A stretch of 64,000 bases of DNA from Paenibacillus sp. FSL K6-0276 (GTDB lineage Bacteria > Bacillota > Bacilli > Paenibacillales > Paenibacillaceae), in contig NZ_CP150276.1 in assembly GCF_037977235.1 (NCBI RefSeq), positions 2,852,001 to 2,916,000 on the forward strand. Reading direction: 5' to 3'. The translations under genes and the position numbers were made by a program. This document shows positions 37,402-45,782 of this stretch, in pieces. The notes under the pieces are model-generated. The model was not told the DNA's origin. It saw nothing but the letters and a program-made list of their open reading frames with translations, and ran no database searches. Within the stretch, counting starts at the first letter, position 1; every line of letters begins with the position of its first letter.

Positions 37402-37404
37402 CAG
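37393..37404 (+). repeat. Array repeat N: 3' core only
   Basis: GCTAACGGGCAG directly at the outer edge of the IS110 copy 3 upstream region. No hairpin. Confidence 0.55.
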
Positions 37405-37442
37405 CTTACCTTAATGAATGAAACTGATGTAGGAGGCGGAAA

Positions 37443-37910
37443 ATGGGATATAGTATAAGAGCGGCGAATGAAGAAGATATTAATGGCTTATGTAATATTA
37501 GAAAAAATGCGGACTTGTTTATTAAGTATTTGAAACAACATGAAAATAAGGAAGTATATTTGGCAGTAGCCGAAAAAGATAATACAATTCTAGGTTTTTG
37601 TGTTCTAAAACTAAAGGGTAGCGTGTTACCCAAATTAAGTGACCTTTATGTAAAGGGGATTTATCGTGGCAAAGGCGTCGGTACGGATTTAATAAGATTT
37701 CACGAGAAAATTGCAAGAAGTCTTGGCTTTTCTGATTTATTCGTTAGTGTTGACCCAATAGAAAATCCAAAGATGATAAAGCTCATTACAAAACACGGGT
37801 ACGAAGCTATTTCCGAACCATATATAAAAATTGCTATTTTCTACAATGATGATGGGACTACTTATGAAAAAACTTATTCAAGAATAGACTTGAAGAGATT
37901 GTTAACCTAA
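37443..37910 (+). CDS. GNAT acetyltransferase
   Basis: 155 residues behind AGGAGGCGG. GYSIRAANEEDINGLCNIRK opens a standard GNAT fold. LSDLYVKGIYRGKGVGTDLI carries the acetyl-CoA-binding R/QxxGxG/A loop, and VDPIENPKMIKLITKHGYEA the C-terminal strand. Substrate unknown; it could be an antibiotic, amino acid or peptide. Its stop codon overlaps the start of array repeat O. Confidence 0.8.
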   Translation: MGYSIRAANEEDINGLCNIRKNADLFIKYLKQHENKEVYLAVAEKDNTILGFCVLKLKGSVLPKLSDLYVKGIYRGKGVGTDLIRFHEKIARSLGFSDLFVSVDPIENPKMIKLITKHGYEAISEPYIKIAIFYNDDGTTYEKTYSRIDLKRLLT

Positions 37911-38007
37911 TGGAGAAGGATAGCTCAATAAACACGATAAGGCAGCCGGTCAGTCAACGTGAACGGCTGCCTTTATTCAGCTAACAGGCAGGATAATTGA
38001 ACAAACA
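37906..38007 (+). repeat. Array repeat O
   Basis: 5' core CCTAATGGAGAAGGATAGCT, hairpin GGCAGCCG / CGGCTGCC (37941-37971), 3' core AGCTAACAGGCAGGATAATT. The spacer is nearly the same as in repeat P. Confidence 0.75.
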
Positions 38008-38055
38008 GAAATGTTTTACGGTTTATAGAAAGTCATATTAGGGAGGAATATTTAG

Positions 38056-38879
38056 ATGTCAAACCATGAAATTGAAGAAATGCTAACAGGAGGGAATGTC
38101 TCTAACGTTTATCGTTCGGGAGATACTGTACGACGGGAATTAAAGCCAGATAGTCCCCAAATTCATAAGCTATTAAAGCATTTGGAGAACAAAGGTTTCA
38201 GTTATGCACCAAAGTTTTTAGGTATTGATGAAAAAGGTAGAGAGATATTATCATTTATTGAAGGAGAAGCTGGCAATTATCCTTTAAAAGAATACATGTG
38301 GTCTAATGATGTATTAAAAGAAATAGCGAAGATACTCCGCCTTTATCATGATTCTGTGCGGGATTTTTCAATTGAAGAAAGTTGGCAATCAATAGATAAC
38401 ACCCCCCAACCATTCGAGGTACTATGCCATAATGATTTTGCAATATACAACCTTATTTTTAATCATGAAAGACCAGTAGACCAGTAGGTATTATTGATCT
38501 TGATGTTGATGTTGATGTTGATGTTGCTGGTCCCGGTCCCGGTCCAAGACTTTGGGATATAGCTTATACTCTTTACACTTGCGTCCCCTTAAGTAGGGTT
38601 TATCATTCTGAAACAGGTGAGGGAGTTTATTTTAATTCATTACAGCATGTAGACCGTATAAAACAAAGAGTTAAATTGTTTTTTGAATCGTACGGTGAGG
38701 AAATAGAAGAAGATTATTTGGAGATGGTATTGCTACGATTAGAAGGATTATGTAAAACCATTAAAAGAAAAGCCAGTGAAGGTGACAGTGCTTTCCAAAA
38801 GATGATAGATGAAGGGCATCTTGAACATTATCAAAGCGATATTAAATTCATTAGTGAATGTGGAAAAGAGTGGATTTAA
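38056..38879 (+). pseudogene. APH-family phosphotransferase interrupted by an 8-bp tandem duplication
   Basis: ATG 38056 follows GGGAGGAAT. The first 143 codons end at 38487 and include VLCHNDFAIYNLIF (catalytic His-Asn-Asp-Phe, Asn). GACCAGTA is repeated exactly at 38471-38478 and 38479-38486. Removing one copy restores the frame, which continues as VGIIDLD (metal-binding Asp) and RLWDIAYTLYTCVPLS to 38879, giving about 270 residues in all. Two in-frame expansions follow within 60 bp: TGATGT four times (38501-38524) and GGTCCC-type units three times (38529-38546). The gene is off in this sequence but could revert by slippage. Confidence 0.8.
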
Positions 38880-38893
38880 GAGTAGGTTTTTAT

Positions 38894-39000
38894 TGATCTA
38901 ACGGGACACGATAGCTCAATAAACACGATAAGGGAGCCGGTCAGTCAACGTGATCGGCTGCCTTTATTCAACTAACGGGCAGTTATGCTTAGTTGAAATG
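38894..39000 (+). repeat. Array repeat P
   Basis: 5' core TCTAACGGGACACGATAGCT, hairpin around AGCCG / CGGCT (38935-38959), 3' core AACTAACGGGCAGTTATGCT. Confidence 0.75.
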
Positions 39001-39003
39001 AGC

Positions 39004-39043
39004 AAAAGCAGCCCATCCTCTGACGAGGAAAGAGCTGCTTTTT
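39004..39043 (+). terminator. Rho-independent terminator
   Basis: AAAGCAGC pairs with GCTGCTTT; T-rich tail follows. Confidence 0.55.
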
Positions 39044-39119
39044 ACTTTTCTATCTCTTTTTCCATCTTGGCGTACCGATTCTCTCAAAATCGAGGCTTTT
39101 GCAGGGCTCTCTATTCAGG

Positions 39120-39557
39120 TGCTGAAAATTGCAAATATGCAGGCCTAGCAATCACGACATTTGTAGTAGCTAAAGGAGGGACAGTTAAGAACTGGGTAAA
39201 TAACACGTTCTTTTGCACAAGGAGCATTCATTTTAATGCTGTTAATTTTCTCTGCTAAGTTTGTATTTGTAGATGGGCTAGGTGCTGGAGGAGTTTCGTT
39301 AAGACCTTTCTATAACCCGGATACGTTCACATGGAGTAATATTGCACAAGCAGCAACTTATGGACTACTTGGATTTATTGGGTTTGATAGTATTGCTTCT
39401 CAATCTTAGGAAGCAAAGAATGCAACAAAATCTGTTGGTCGTGCTGTAGTGCTAAGTCTAATTATTATCGCTTGTATATTCTTGATTCAGGCTTACATGG
39501 CTGCTCTAGTATATCCTATCCAGACCTTACTACTTTGGATCCAGACTCTTGAAGCTC
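39120..39557 (+). pseudogene. Amino acid permease (APC family) remnant
   Basis: AITTFVVAKGGTVKNWVNNT, then RPFYNPDTFTWSNIAQAATY and LLGFIGFDSIASQS lead to an in-frame TAG at about 39407. The same frame continues EAKNATKSVGRAVVLSLIII and ends in a shifted tail. This is the middle of an APC-type amino acid transporter; both ends are missing. Confidence 0.65.
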
Positions 39558-39604
39558 TTTAATATTCTTCTTAGTTAATTCATGCTAAGAGTTTAAATTA
39601 GTTT

Positions 39605-39651
39605 AATAATGCCCGCTTCCTTGTCATTAAGACAAAAAAACGGGCATTATT
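39605..39651. terminator. Bidirectional hairpin terminator
   Basis: Perfect 11-bp stem AATAATGCCCG / CGGGCATTATT with A- and T-rich flanks. Confidence 0.55.
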
Positions 39652-40376
39652 ACAAGAGTGATTTAGACCAAATGGAAGTGCCTTATTAATCAATAAAAGT
39701 TAGCTTCCATTTATTATTTACCTTTAGTAAAACGAATTGACATTCGGTTTGGATTAATAAAAAAATAGGTATCATTGATTGTAATCTCTTTTTGTAATAA
39801 AACCAATGGAGGTTTTATCTTAAGCCTTCCATCCTAGGGCGCACCTTCAGATATTAAGCAGTGATTATATCGGTAGTAAATTATCCTTCTTACATTATCT
39901 TGTCGTGAAAACGTTATGCCGCCTAACCAATTACTGCATGAGCCAGCATAACGCTCCTTGTTCTCAATTCACCCTGAGTATATATATCAGGTGTAGTGCC
40001 TATTCCTTCTTTATTACTTAAAAATGGGACCAGGAATTGATACTGTAATTGAATTATCGGGTGCGAGGGTCAACCACCCATCATAAATCGTACTTCTCCA
40101 TCGGTGAGGAAAAGTCTCGAGTCTTCATTTATCCAAACAAATACACTATTTTTTTGAAGTATCATATCAAGATCTACCTTTGAAACTTGTGTATCAGGTG
40201 CAAAGGTTATCTTCCATCCAGAATAAATAGTACGAAGTAACAAATAAAGTTCTGAAGTATGGATTGCAGTGAATATGAAAATAATTTACGGACAAGTGAA
40301 AGCACCTAGAAACGGTTGCGCTCACTCTGTCCGATTTTTCATGCCTAATGTATTGGAATTATCCAAGGCTGTACTT
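39652..40376 (-). pseudogene. Minus-strand coding remnants, unidentified
   Basis: No intact gene. The minus strand of about 40072-40263 reads as a 63-residue open stretch containing TSELYLLLRTIYSGWKITFA and WINEDSRLFLTDGEVRF, with a stop at 40070. About 39717-39840 gives PPLVLLQKEITINDTYFF in broken frames. Both look like decayed protein sequence of unknown family. An inverted repeat GTTATGC / GCATAAC lies at 39911-39953. Confidence 0.3.
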
Positions 40377-40440
40377 ACTTAATATCTTATAAGAAATTCT
40401 TGAAATTACAGAAATTTATCCGATAGGGGGATGCTATTAT
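40377..40440 (+). promoter_or_regulatory. Promoter of the sugar-importer operon, shared motif
   Basis: ACTTAATATCTTATAAGAAA runs on into TTCTTGAAATTACAGAAATTT. An extended -10, TGCTATTAT (40432-40440), ends it, with no good -35. Almost the same sequence precedes the secreted protein at 51033-51097. The AGAAATT-type direct repeats sit where an AraC-type activator would touch RNA polymerase. Confidence 0.65.
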
Positions 40441-40469
40441 ACAAATATAAATAAAGACGAGGTGATGAA

Positions 40470-41417
40470 ATGCAAGCGAAATTGGCTACGGACGCCATTC
40501 CCCTCCCCAAAAAGCGGAATTCATGGATAAGAACGATAAAAAAGTATAAAGTGATGTATGCTCTCTTGTTCCCGGCATTAGTTTACTTTGCCGTATTCAA
40601 ATACATTCCTATGGCGGGAATCATTATTGCTTTTAAAAACTATAACCTAGCTTTGGGACTATGGGATAGCCCATGGGTGGGATTTAAAAATTTTACAGAT
40701 TTTATGAACGGCGTTTATTTCTGGGACATCATGAGAAATACGATTATCATTTCGCTGTATAAGCTATTGTTCGGTTTCTCAGCTCCTATCATACTTGCTT
40801 TGCTGCTCAATGAAGTTTATACCCAATGGTTTAAGAAAATCGTACAAACGATCACTTATTTGCCCCATTTTCTATCATGGGTCATTGTTTATGGAATGAT
40901 GGTGGCATTATTAGCCCCAGGGGATGGTCTTTTTAACATGATTTTGAAGGAATTTGGTGTTCAACCTATCTCCTTTCTAACGGAACCTGCCTGGGGCAGA
41001 CTGCTGATCATCTTATCTGAAATATGGAAGGATATTGGATGGGGAGCGATATTGTACCTTGCAGCACTAGCAGGAATCGATCCAAGTTTATATGAAGCGG
41101 CTCGGATTGATGGCGCTTCCAAGTTGAGACAGTTATGGCATGTAACACTTCCCGGCATTCGAGGAGTTATGATTCTGATGCTGATCCTTAAATTAAGCCA
41201 TATTCTGGATGCTGGTTTTGACCAAATATTCATGTTTGCCAACAGCTTTAATCAGGAGAAGATCGACATTATCGACACATGGGTATACCGTGAAGGGCTC
41301 GAGCGACTTAAGATTGGCTTGGCTACCGCTGTGGGATTGTTTAAAGCTGTCATCGGATTTGTTTTAGTGTTGGCAGCAAATAAGCTTGCAAAAAAATTCG
41401 ATGGGCAAATTTGGTGA
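40470..41417 (+). CDS. ABC sugar transporter permease, LplB type
   Basis: 315 residues with six predicted helices after a basic N-terminus. The EAA loop reads YEAARIDGASKLRQLWHVTL, typical of the carbohydrate-uptake-1 LplB/YtcP group. It is first in the operon, behind the shared motif promoter and a GAGGTG ribosome binding site. With the next two genes it forms an importer for an oligosaccharide, probably released by the large secreted protein of the same locus (inference). Confidence 0.88.
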   Translation: MQAKLATDAIPLPKKRNSWIRTIKKYKVMYALLFPALVYFAVFKYIPMAGIIIAFKNYNLALGLWDSPWVGFKNFTDFMNGVYFWDIMRNTIIISLYKLLFGFSAPIILALLLNEVYTQWFKKIVQTITYLPHFLSWVIVYGMMVALLAPGDGLFNMILKEFGVQPISFLTEPAWGRLLIILSEIWKDIGWGAILYLAALAGIDPSLYEAARIDGASKLRQLWHVTLPGIRGVMILMLILKLSHILDAGFDQIFMFANSFNQEKIDIIDTWVYREGLERLKIGLATAVGLFKAVIGFVLVLAANKLAKKFDGQIW

Positions 41418-41430
41418 GGTGGTTATCAAA

Positions 41431-42300
41431 ATGATCAATTTGACAATCGGGGAAAAAGTCTGGCAAGCAGTCGTTTATTTTATTCTTATTTTGCTATCCC
41501 TACTTTGCTTACTACCCTTTCTATATGTGGTTGCTGTTTCAGTGACGCCAGAATCGGAAGTGTTAAGAAGAGGTATTGTTATTATACCAGAATCCTTTAC
41601 CTTTCTAGCTTATAAAGAAGTATTCATTTCTCATGGTATCGGGCAGGCGTATAAAATTACATTGTTTCGAACGATTGTAGGCACTGTGCTTAATGTGTTT
41701 TTCACGGTAATAGCGGCTTATCCGTTATCCAAAAAATATTTGCCGGGGCGAAGCCCATTTCTACTATTCATTGTCTTTACCATGATGTTTGGGGGAGGAT
41801 TAATTCCGACTTATTTACTAATCCGCTCTTTGGGATTGCTAAATAGTCCGTGGGTATTGATTATTCCACATCTCATTAGTGCATTTAATCTGGTGATCAT
41901 TAAAGGTTTTTTCGAGCAATTGCCTGCTGAAATCGAGGAATCAGCGAGGGTAGACGGTGCAAGTGAGCTTCAGTCGTTATGGCGGATCATTTTACCCTTG
42001 TCCTTGCCCGTCCTTTCCACAATTTCCTTATTTTACGCAGTCGGGCATTGGAACAGTTATTTCGATGCTATTGTTTATATCAATGATTCCAACTTAATGC
42101 CGCTTCAAGTTATCTTGCGTAACATCCTGCTTAACGTCGCAACACAAAGCGCTGATTCGCTCGCCAATTCCGGAGCTGTTAGTACGTTCGCCGTGCAAAT
42201 GGCTGCAGTTGTCGTGACTACGGTTCCAATTTTGATCGTTTACCCATTTATGCAAAAGCATTTTACCAAAGGTGTGCTCTTGGGATCTGTTAAAGGTTAA
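41431..42300 (+). CDS. ABC sugar transporter permease, LplC type
   Basis: 289 residues from ATG 41431, with GAGGTGG eight bases upstream. A TTG at 41386 in the same frame would overlap the previous gene and lacks a site. The EAA loop is IEESARVDGASELQSLW. Six helices. It is partner of the upstream LplB-type permease in a carbohydrate-uptake-1 importer; no ATPase gene is nearby, as is usual where a shared MsmX-type ATPase serves several importers. Confidence 0.87.
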   Translation: MINLTIGEKVWQAVVYFILILLSLLCLLPFLYVVAVSVTPESEVLRRGIVIIPESFTFLAYKEVFISHGIGQAYKITLFRTIVGTVLNVFFTVIAAYPLSKKYLPGRSPFLLFIVFTMMFGGGLIPTYLLIRSLGLLNSPWVLIIPHLISAFNLVIIKGFFEQLPAEIEESARVDGASELQSLWRIILPLSLPVLSTISLFYAVGHWNSYFDAIVYINDSNLMPLQVILRNILLNVATQSADSLANSGAVSTFAVQMAAVVVTTVPILIVYPFMQKHFTKGVLLGSVKG

Positions 42301-42365
42301 AAGGCATTCCAACCTGAGTTGTTACGGGGAAACCGTGATAATATAGAAGCAAAGGAGAGGTCATT

Positions 42366-43952
42366 ATGCAACGTAAAGCGATTACATTTGCTATTCTGAC
42401 AGCAATAGTGGGTGTGGGAACGGTATTGACAGGATGTGGGGAACAAAAAGAAGTTATATCAACAGCTTCGAGTAATTCGCAAGGCCAGCCTAGTCAGTTT
42501 GAACCCAAATTGAAAATCTCGATGTTTAACCAAGGCACTTTCAACGCTGCTGCCCCGATTCCTCCCCGTGAAGAAGATATCCAACGCCAAATGTTGGAAA
42601 AAGCAGTGAATATCGACTTGGAAATGATGATTCCTCAATCAGGGCAAGCAACGACTAAATTAAATACGCTCATTGCTGGCGGAGATATTCCAGATTTGAT
42701 CTTCTTGAAGAGCCGGGCGGATCTCGCGCAATATTATGACCAAGGCGTTCTTGCGGATTTGACACCGTATCTGGATCAATTTCCTGAATTGCAGAAACGT
42801 TTTAGCAACGACTCCTGGGAGGCGATGTCCTATCAAGGAAAAACCATTGGAGTTCCAGGTTATGATAATGTAAACGGTATCAGTCGAAGCTTCTTCATCC
42901 GCAATGATTGGCTGAAAAAGCTGAATATGGAAGTGCCAACGACACCTGACGAACTATTCGAAGTTATGAAAGCCTTTACAGAGAAAGACCCGGACGGTAA
43001 CGGCAAAAACGATACGTACGGATTCATAGGCGGTATGAATAAAGAAGGCAATCTGCAAACCTACGGCTTCGATAGTTTGATGTGGATGTTTGGTGTCAAT
43101 CCTCCCTCAGCCATTGATGTGAAAGACAATAAACCGGTGTTCCTGTTTACCGACTCAAAAATGAAAGAAGCGCTCGCTTATATTAATAAAATGATGGAAG
43201 CCAAAGTTGTAGATCCAGACTGGGTGACGATGAATACTCCCGATTTGTTGGACCAAAAGTTATTTAAGGGTAAAGTTGGCTTCATGATAAGAGACTCCCG
43301 CAGGCTGGAGCCAGATTATCAGCAAAAAATGAAAGAAATCAGTGGAGAGGTGCCGGAATGGATCGTCATTCCTCCAATGATAGGTCCTTATGGTGATCAA
43401 ATTGTAGAGAGAAAATCGTTCCAAGGCAATTCATGGGCCATATCCAAGAAAGCGGATAAGGACAAAATCATTCGGATCTTGTCCATGCTGAATTATCTCT
43501 TTACGGACAAAGAAGCATATCCGAATTTTGCATACGGAATTAAAGGGATTCATTGGGATTTGGTGGACGGCAAGATCAAAAATAAAACCTCCGAATTATC
43601 GAAGGAAATGAAAGAAAAGTACCTATGGGTCGATCATTATAGAATGCCGCGTCGTGGTGATGATGCTGAGTACTTCAGCTTCCAGAATCCTAAGACGGCA
43701 GAAGCTTTTAAGAACAATCAGAAATACGTGGCGGCTACTTTGCCCGGGAATTTATTGACTGAAGACCCGGGCGATTCATTGGCAGCTGACCGCCAACGTT
43801 ACATTAATGAAAGCTTGGTCAAATTTATGACTGGCAAAGAACCTCTTTCGAGCTGGGACAATTTCCTCAATACGTTGGAAACCAAGTTTGACATGCAGAG
43901 ATATAAGGAGTCAGTAATCAAGCAATTTAAAGAAGCAGGCTTAATCAAGTAA
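42366..43952 (+). CDS. Extracellular sugar-binding lipoprotein, LplA type
   Basis: 528 residues behind AAGGAGAGG. Lipoprotein signal with lipobox VLTGCG (Cys at about residue 24). The mature part is long (about 500 residues) and begins LKISMFNQGTFN, with YLDQFPELQKRF and FTEKDPDGNGKNDTYG segments characteristic of the LplA/YtcQ binding proteins of Paenibacillus-like bacteria. DPDGNGKNDTYG resembles a calcium-binding loop. It presents oligosaccharides to the two upstream permeases. A hairpin terminator at 43961 follows. Confidence 0.87.
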   Translation: MQRKAITFAILTAIVGVGTVLTGCGEQKEVISTASSNSQGQPSQFEPKLKISMFNQGTFNAAAPIPPREEDIQRQMLEKAVNIDLEMMIPQSGQATTKLNTLIAGGDIPDLIFLKSRADLAQYYDQGVLADLTPYLDQFPELQKRFSNDSWEAMSYQGKTIGVPGYDNVNGISRSFFIRNDWLKKLNMEVPTTPDELFEVMKAFTEKDPDGNGKNDTYGFIGGMNKEGNLQTYGFDSLMWMFGVNPPSAIDVKDNKPVFLFTDSKMKEALAYINKMMEAKVVDPDWVTMNTPDLLDQKLFKGKVGFMIRDSRRLEPDYQQKMKEISGEVPEWIVIPPMIGPYGDQIVERKSFQGNSWAISKKADKDKIIRILSMLNYLFTDKEAYPNFAYGIKGIHWDLVDGKIKNKTSELSKEMKEKYLWVDHYRMPRRGDDAEYFSFQNPKTAEAFKNNQKYVAATLPGNLLTEDPGDSLAADRQRYINESLVKFMTGKEPLSSWDNFLNTLETKFDMQRYKESVIKQFKEAGLIK

Positions 43953-43960
43953 ATTAAACG

Positions 43961-43992
43961 AAGAGAGTGGCTATAAATAGCCCCTCTCTTTA
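43961..43992 (+). terminator. Rho-independent terminator
   Basis: AAGAGAG-GGCTA pairs with TAGCC-CTCTCTT, 3-base loop, T-rich tail. It separates the importer from the sensor genes. Confidence 0.6.
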
Positions 43993-44042
43993 TTGTCATA
44001 TGCTATTATTTGTTTAATACAGATTTAAAAGGAAGATGATCG

Positions 44043-45782
44043 ATGCGAAGAAGAATCAGCTTGCCTTTAAAATTATTTTTTATCGTGTTTGCATTTGTAT
44101 TAAGCTGCATAATCTTGATAAGCCAATTGTCTTATCGCTATGTCCAAAAGGAAATAAGAACCACTGACATTTATTACACCAACCAAATACTTGACAAGAT
44201 TGACCAGTATTTCACAGTTAATTTTTCCTCCTTCCAGACGATCTTGTTCTCGGTCGAGTCATCGGTGAAAGCCAACATTGACAATCCGGACGTGATTAAA
44301 AAGCAATTAAGAGAGCTGTATGAACTCAACAGTAATTACGTCAGTAATATTTATTTGATCAAAAGCGATTTATCCATTCTAGGCGGAAGTACACCTACCC
44401 GAATATTCGATGAACCTTTATCTGAAAGAGAACCTTTGTTTGATGCAGCTGACAAGAACAGAAGGACTACATTTGTCAGTGATCCTTACAAATCTAAATA
44501 TTCCGGCTGGACAGTTACGATGGTTCGATATCTGAACGGCGCTCCGTTTCCTATGGCCATTGCGGTAGATTTGGATTTAAATGCCATTGAAGAAACCTTG
44601 TTCAAGATTAATAAAAAAGAACAAATGAATTTGGCTCTAATCACCGCATCGGGAAAAATCATTGCCGGATTTTCGGAAAATAAAGGACCACTGAATATTC
44701 AAGATCATACTTTTTCAATCGGTGAAACGTCAGCCGAACAAATTCTGGATAATACAGAAACAAGCCTTCAACTGTATACCAAGGAGGGTATTCCGGTTTC
44801 CCTTCTGAAAAAACCGACTGAAAAATTCAACTGGACCATCATCTCGATCAACGATGAATCACGCTTGAAAGCTGCTTTGTCCAGATTGGAAACCTATTAT
44901 ATCGAGCTTCTAGCTGCAGGTCTTCTCTTAAGCCTGTTCGTTTCCTTTTTTATTGCCAAATATATAAGGACCCCACTCTATGCGCTTAAAACAAAAATGA
45001 AGCGGGTGGAGCAAGGCCTCCTAACAACTACTATATCGATTAACCGAAACGATGAGTTTGGAGATCTCTCCCGGGCATTCGATCGTATGCTGCAGCAAAT
45101 TGTGGAACTGATTCGGGGAGCGGAGCTTCATAATGAACTTGAGCGGAAGCTTGAAATTCAAGTGCTGCAGTCTCAAATAAACCCTCATTTTCTGTATAAC
45201 ACGCTTGGTTCTATCAGCAATGTCATACGACTCGGACAAATAGAGAAAGTAGATGTGGTGATCGAGTCTCTCATTTCAATATTGGAATATGGGATAGCCG
45301 AAGCTTCGGAAGAGGTTTCACTACGTCAGGAATTGCAAAATGTATCGGACTATATCGCGATCCAGAATATCCGCTATAACAGGAACTTCCACTTGATTGA
45401 AAATATCGAAGCAGGGTTAATAGATTTTCCAGTTTTTCGAATGCTGCTGCAGCCCCTTGTGGAGAATAGCATCTTCCATGGTTATAACGGAGGGGGGATC
45501 GAAGGCCCAATTACTATTCATGCGTACAGGGAGGGCGGCATCGTCATAATAGAAGTAGTTGATCAAGGCGAGGGTATTCCAACTGATAAAATAAAGCATA
45601 TTTTAATTTCAGAACCAAGTGATGTGGAAGTGAAAAGGAAAAGAATTGGGTTAAATAATATTCATGGCCGAATAAGACTTCACTACGGAGAACAGTTCGG
45701 GCTCCAAATCATAAGCATACCTAAGGAAATAACCCGTGTTCGCGCCTTATTCCCAGCAGGCTTATTTAAAGGAGATGCATGA
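44043..45782 (+). CDS. YesM-type sensor histidine kinase
   Basis: 579 residues. A first membrane helix (residues about 9-29) and an extracellular sensor of some 250 residues precede a second helix (about 283-303, LLAAGLLLSLFVSFFIAKYI). A HAMP domain follows. The His_kinase segment QSQINPHFLYNTL contains the phospho-accepting His, and the HATPase region has NSIFHGYN and GEGIP. This LytS/YesM class senses extracellular carbohydrate or its bound binding protein. It overlaps the response regulator by 4 bp (ATGA), so the two are coupled. Confidence 0.88.
   Translation: MRRRISLPLKLFFIVFAFVLSCIILISQLSYRYVQKEIRTTDIYYTNQILDKIDQYFTVNFSSFQTILFSVESSVKANIDNPDVIKKQLRELYELNSNYVSNIYLIKSDLSILGGSTPTRIFDEPLSEREPLFDAADKNRRTTFVSDPYKSKYSGWTVTMVRYLNGAPFPMAIAVDLDLNAIEETLFKINKKEQMNLALITASGKIIAGFSENKGPLNIQDHTFSIGETSAEQILDNTETSLQLYTKEGIPVSLLKKPTEKFNWTIISINDESRLKAALSRLETYYIELLAAGLLLSLFVSFFIAKYIRTPLYALKTKMKRVEQGLLTTTISINRNDEFGDLSRAFDRMLQQIVELIRGAELHNELERKLEIQVLQSQINPHFLYNTLGSISNVIRLGQIEKVDVVIESLISILEYGIAEASEEVSLRQELQNVSDYIAIQNIRYNRNFHLIENIEAGLIDFPVFRMLLQPLVENSIFHGYNGGGIEGPITIHAYREGGIVIIEVVDQGEGIPTDKIKHILISEPSDVEVKRKRIGLNNIHGRIRLHYGEQFGLQIISIPKEITRVRALFPAGLFKGDA

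Noticed and set aside
24702..39000. Array elements as classical integron attC sites
   Set aside because: Some cores begin RYYYAAC-like (ATCTAAC, ACCTAAC), but most do not. No matching GTTRRRY partner closes the element, the cores are direct instead of inverted, and no integrase is visible.
24702..39000. Array elements as a CRISPR array
   Set aside because: Copies are 0.1-2 kb apart with genes between them, the central sequences are hairpins and not spacers, and no cas gene is present.
39911..39953. GTTATGC ... GCATAAC inverted repeat as an attC-like site
   Set aside because: The order is opposite to an attC (GTT arm first) and no second pair of boxes is present; it is an isolated hairpin.
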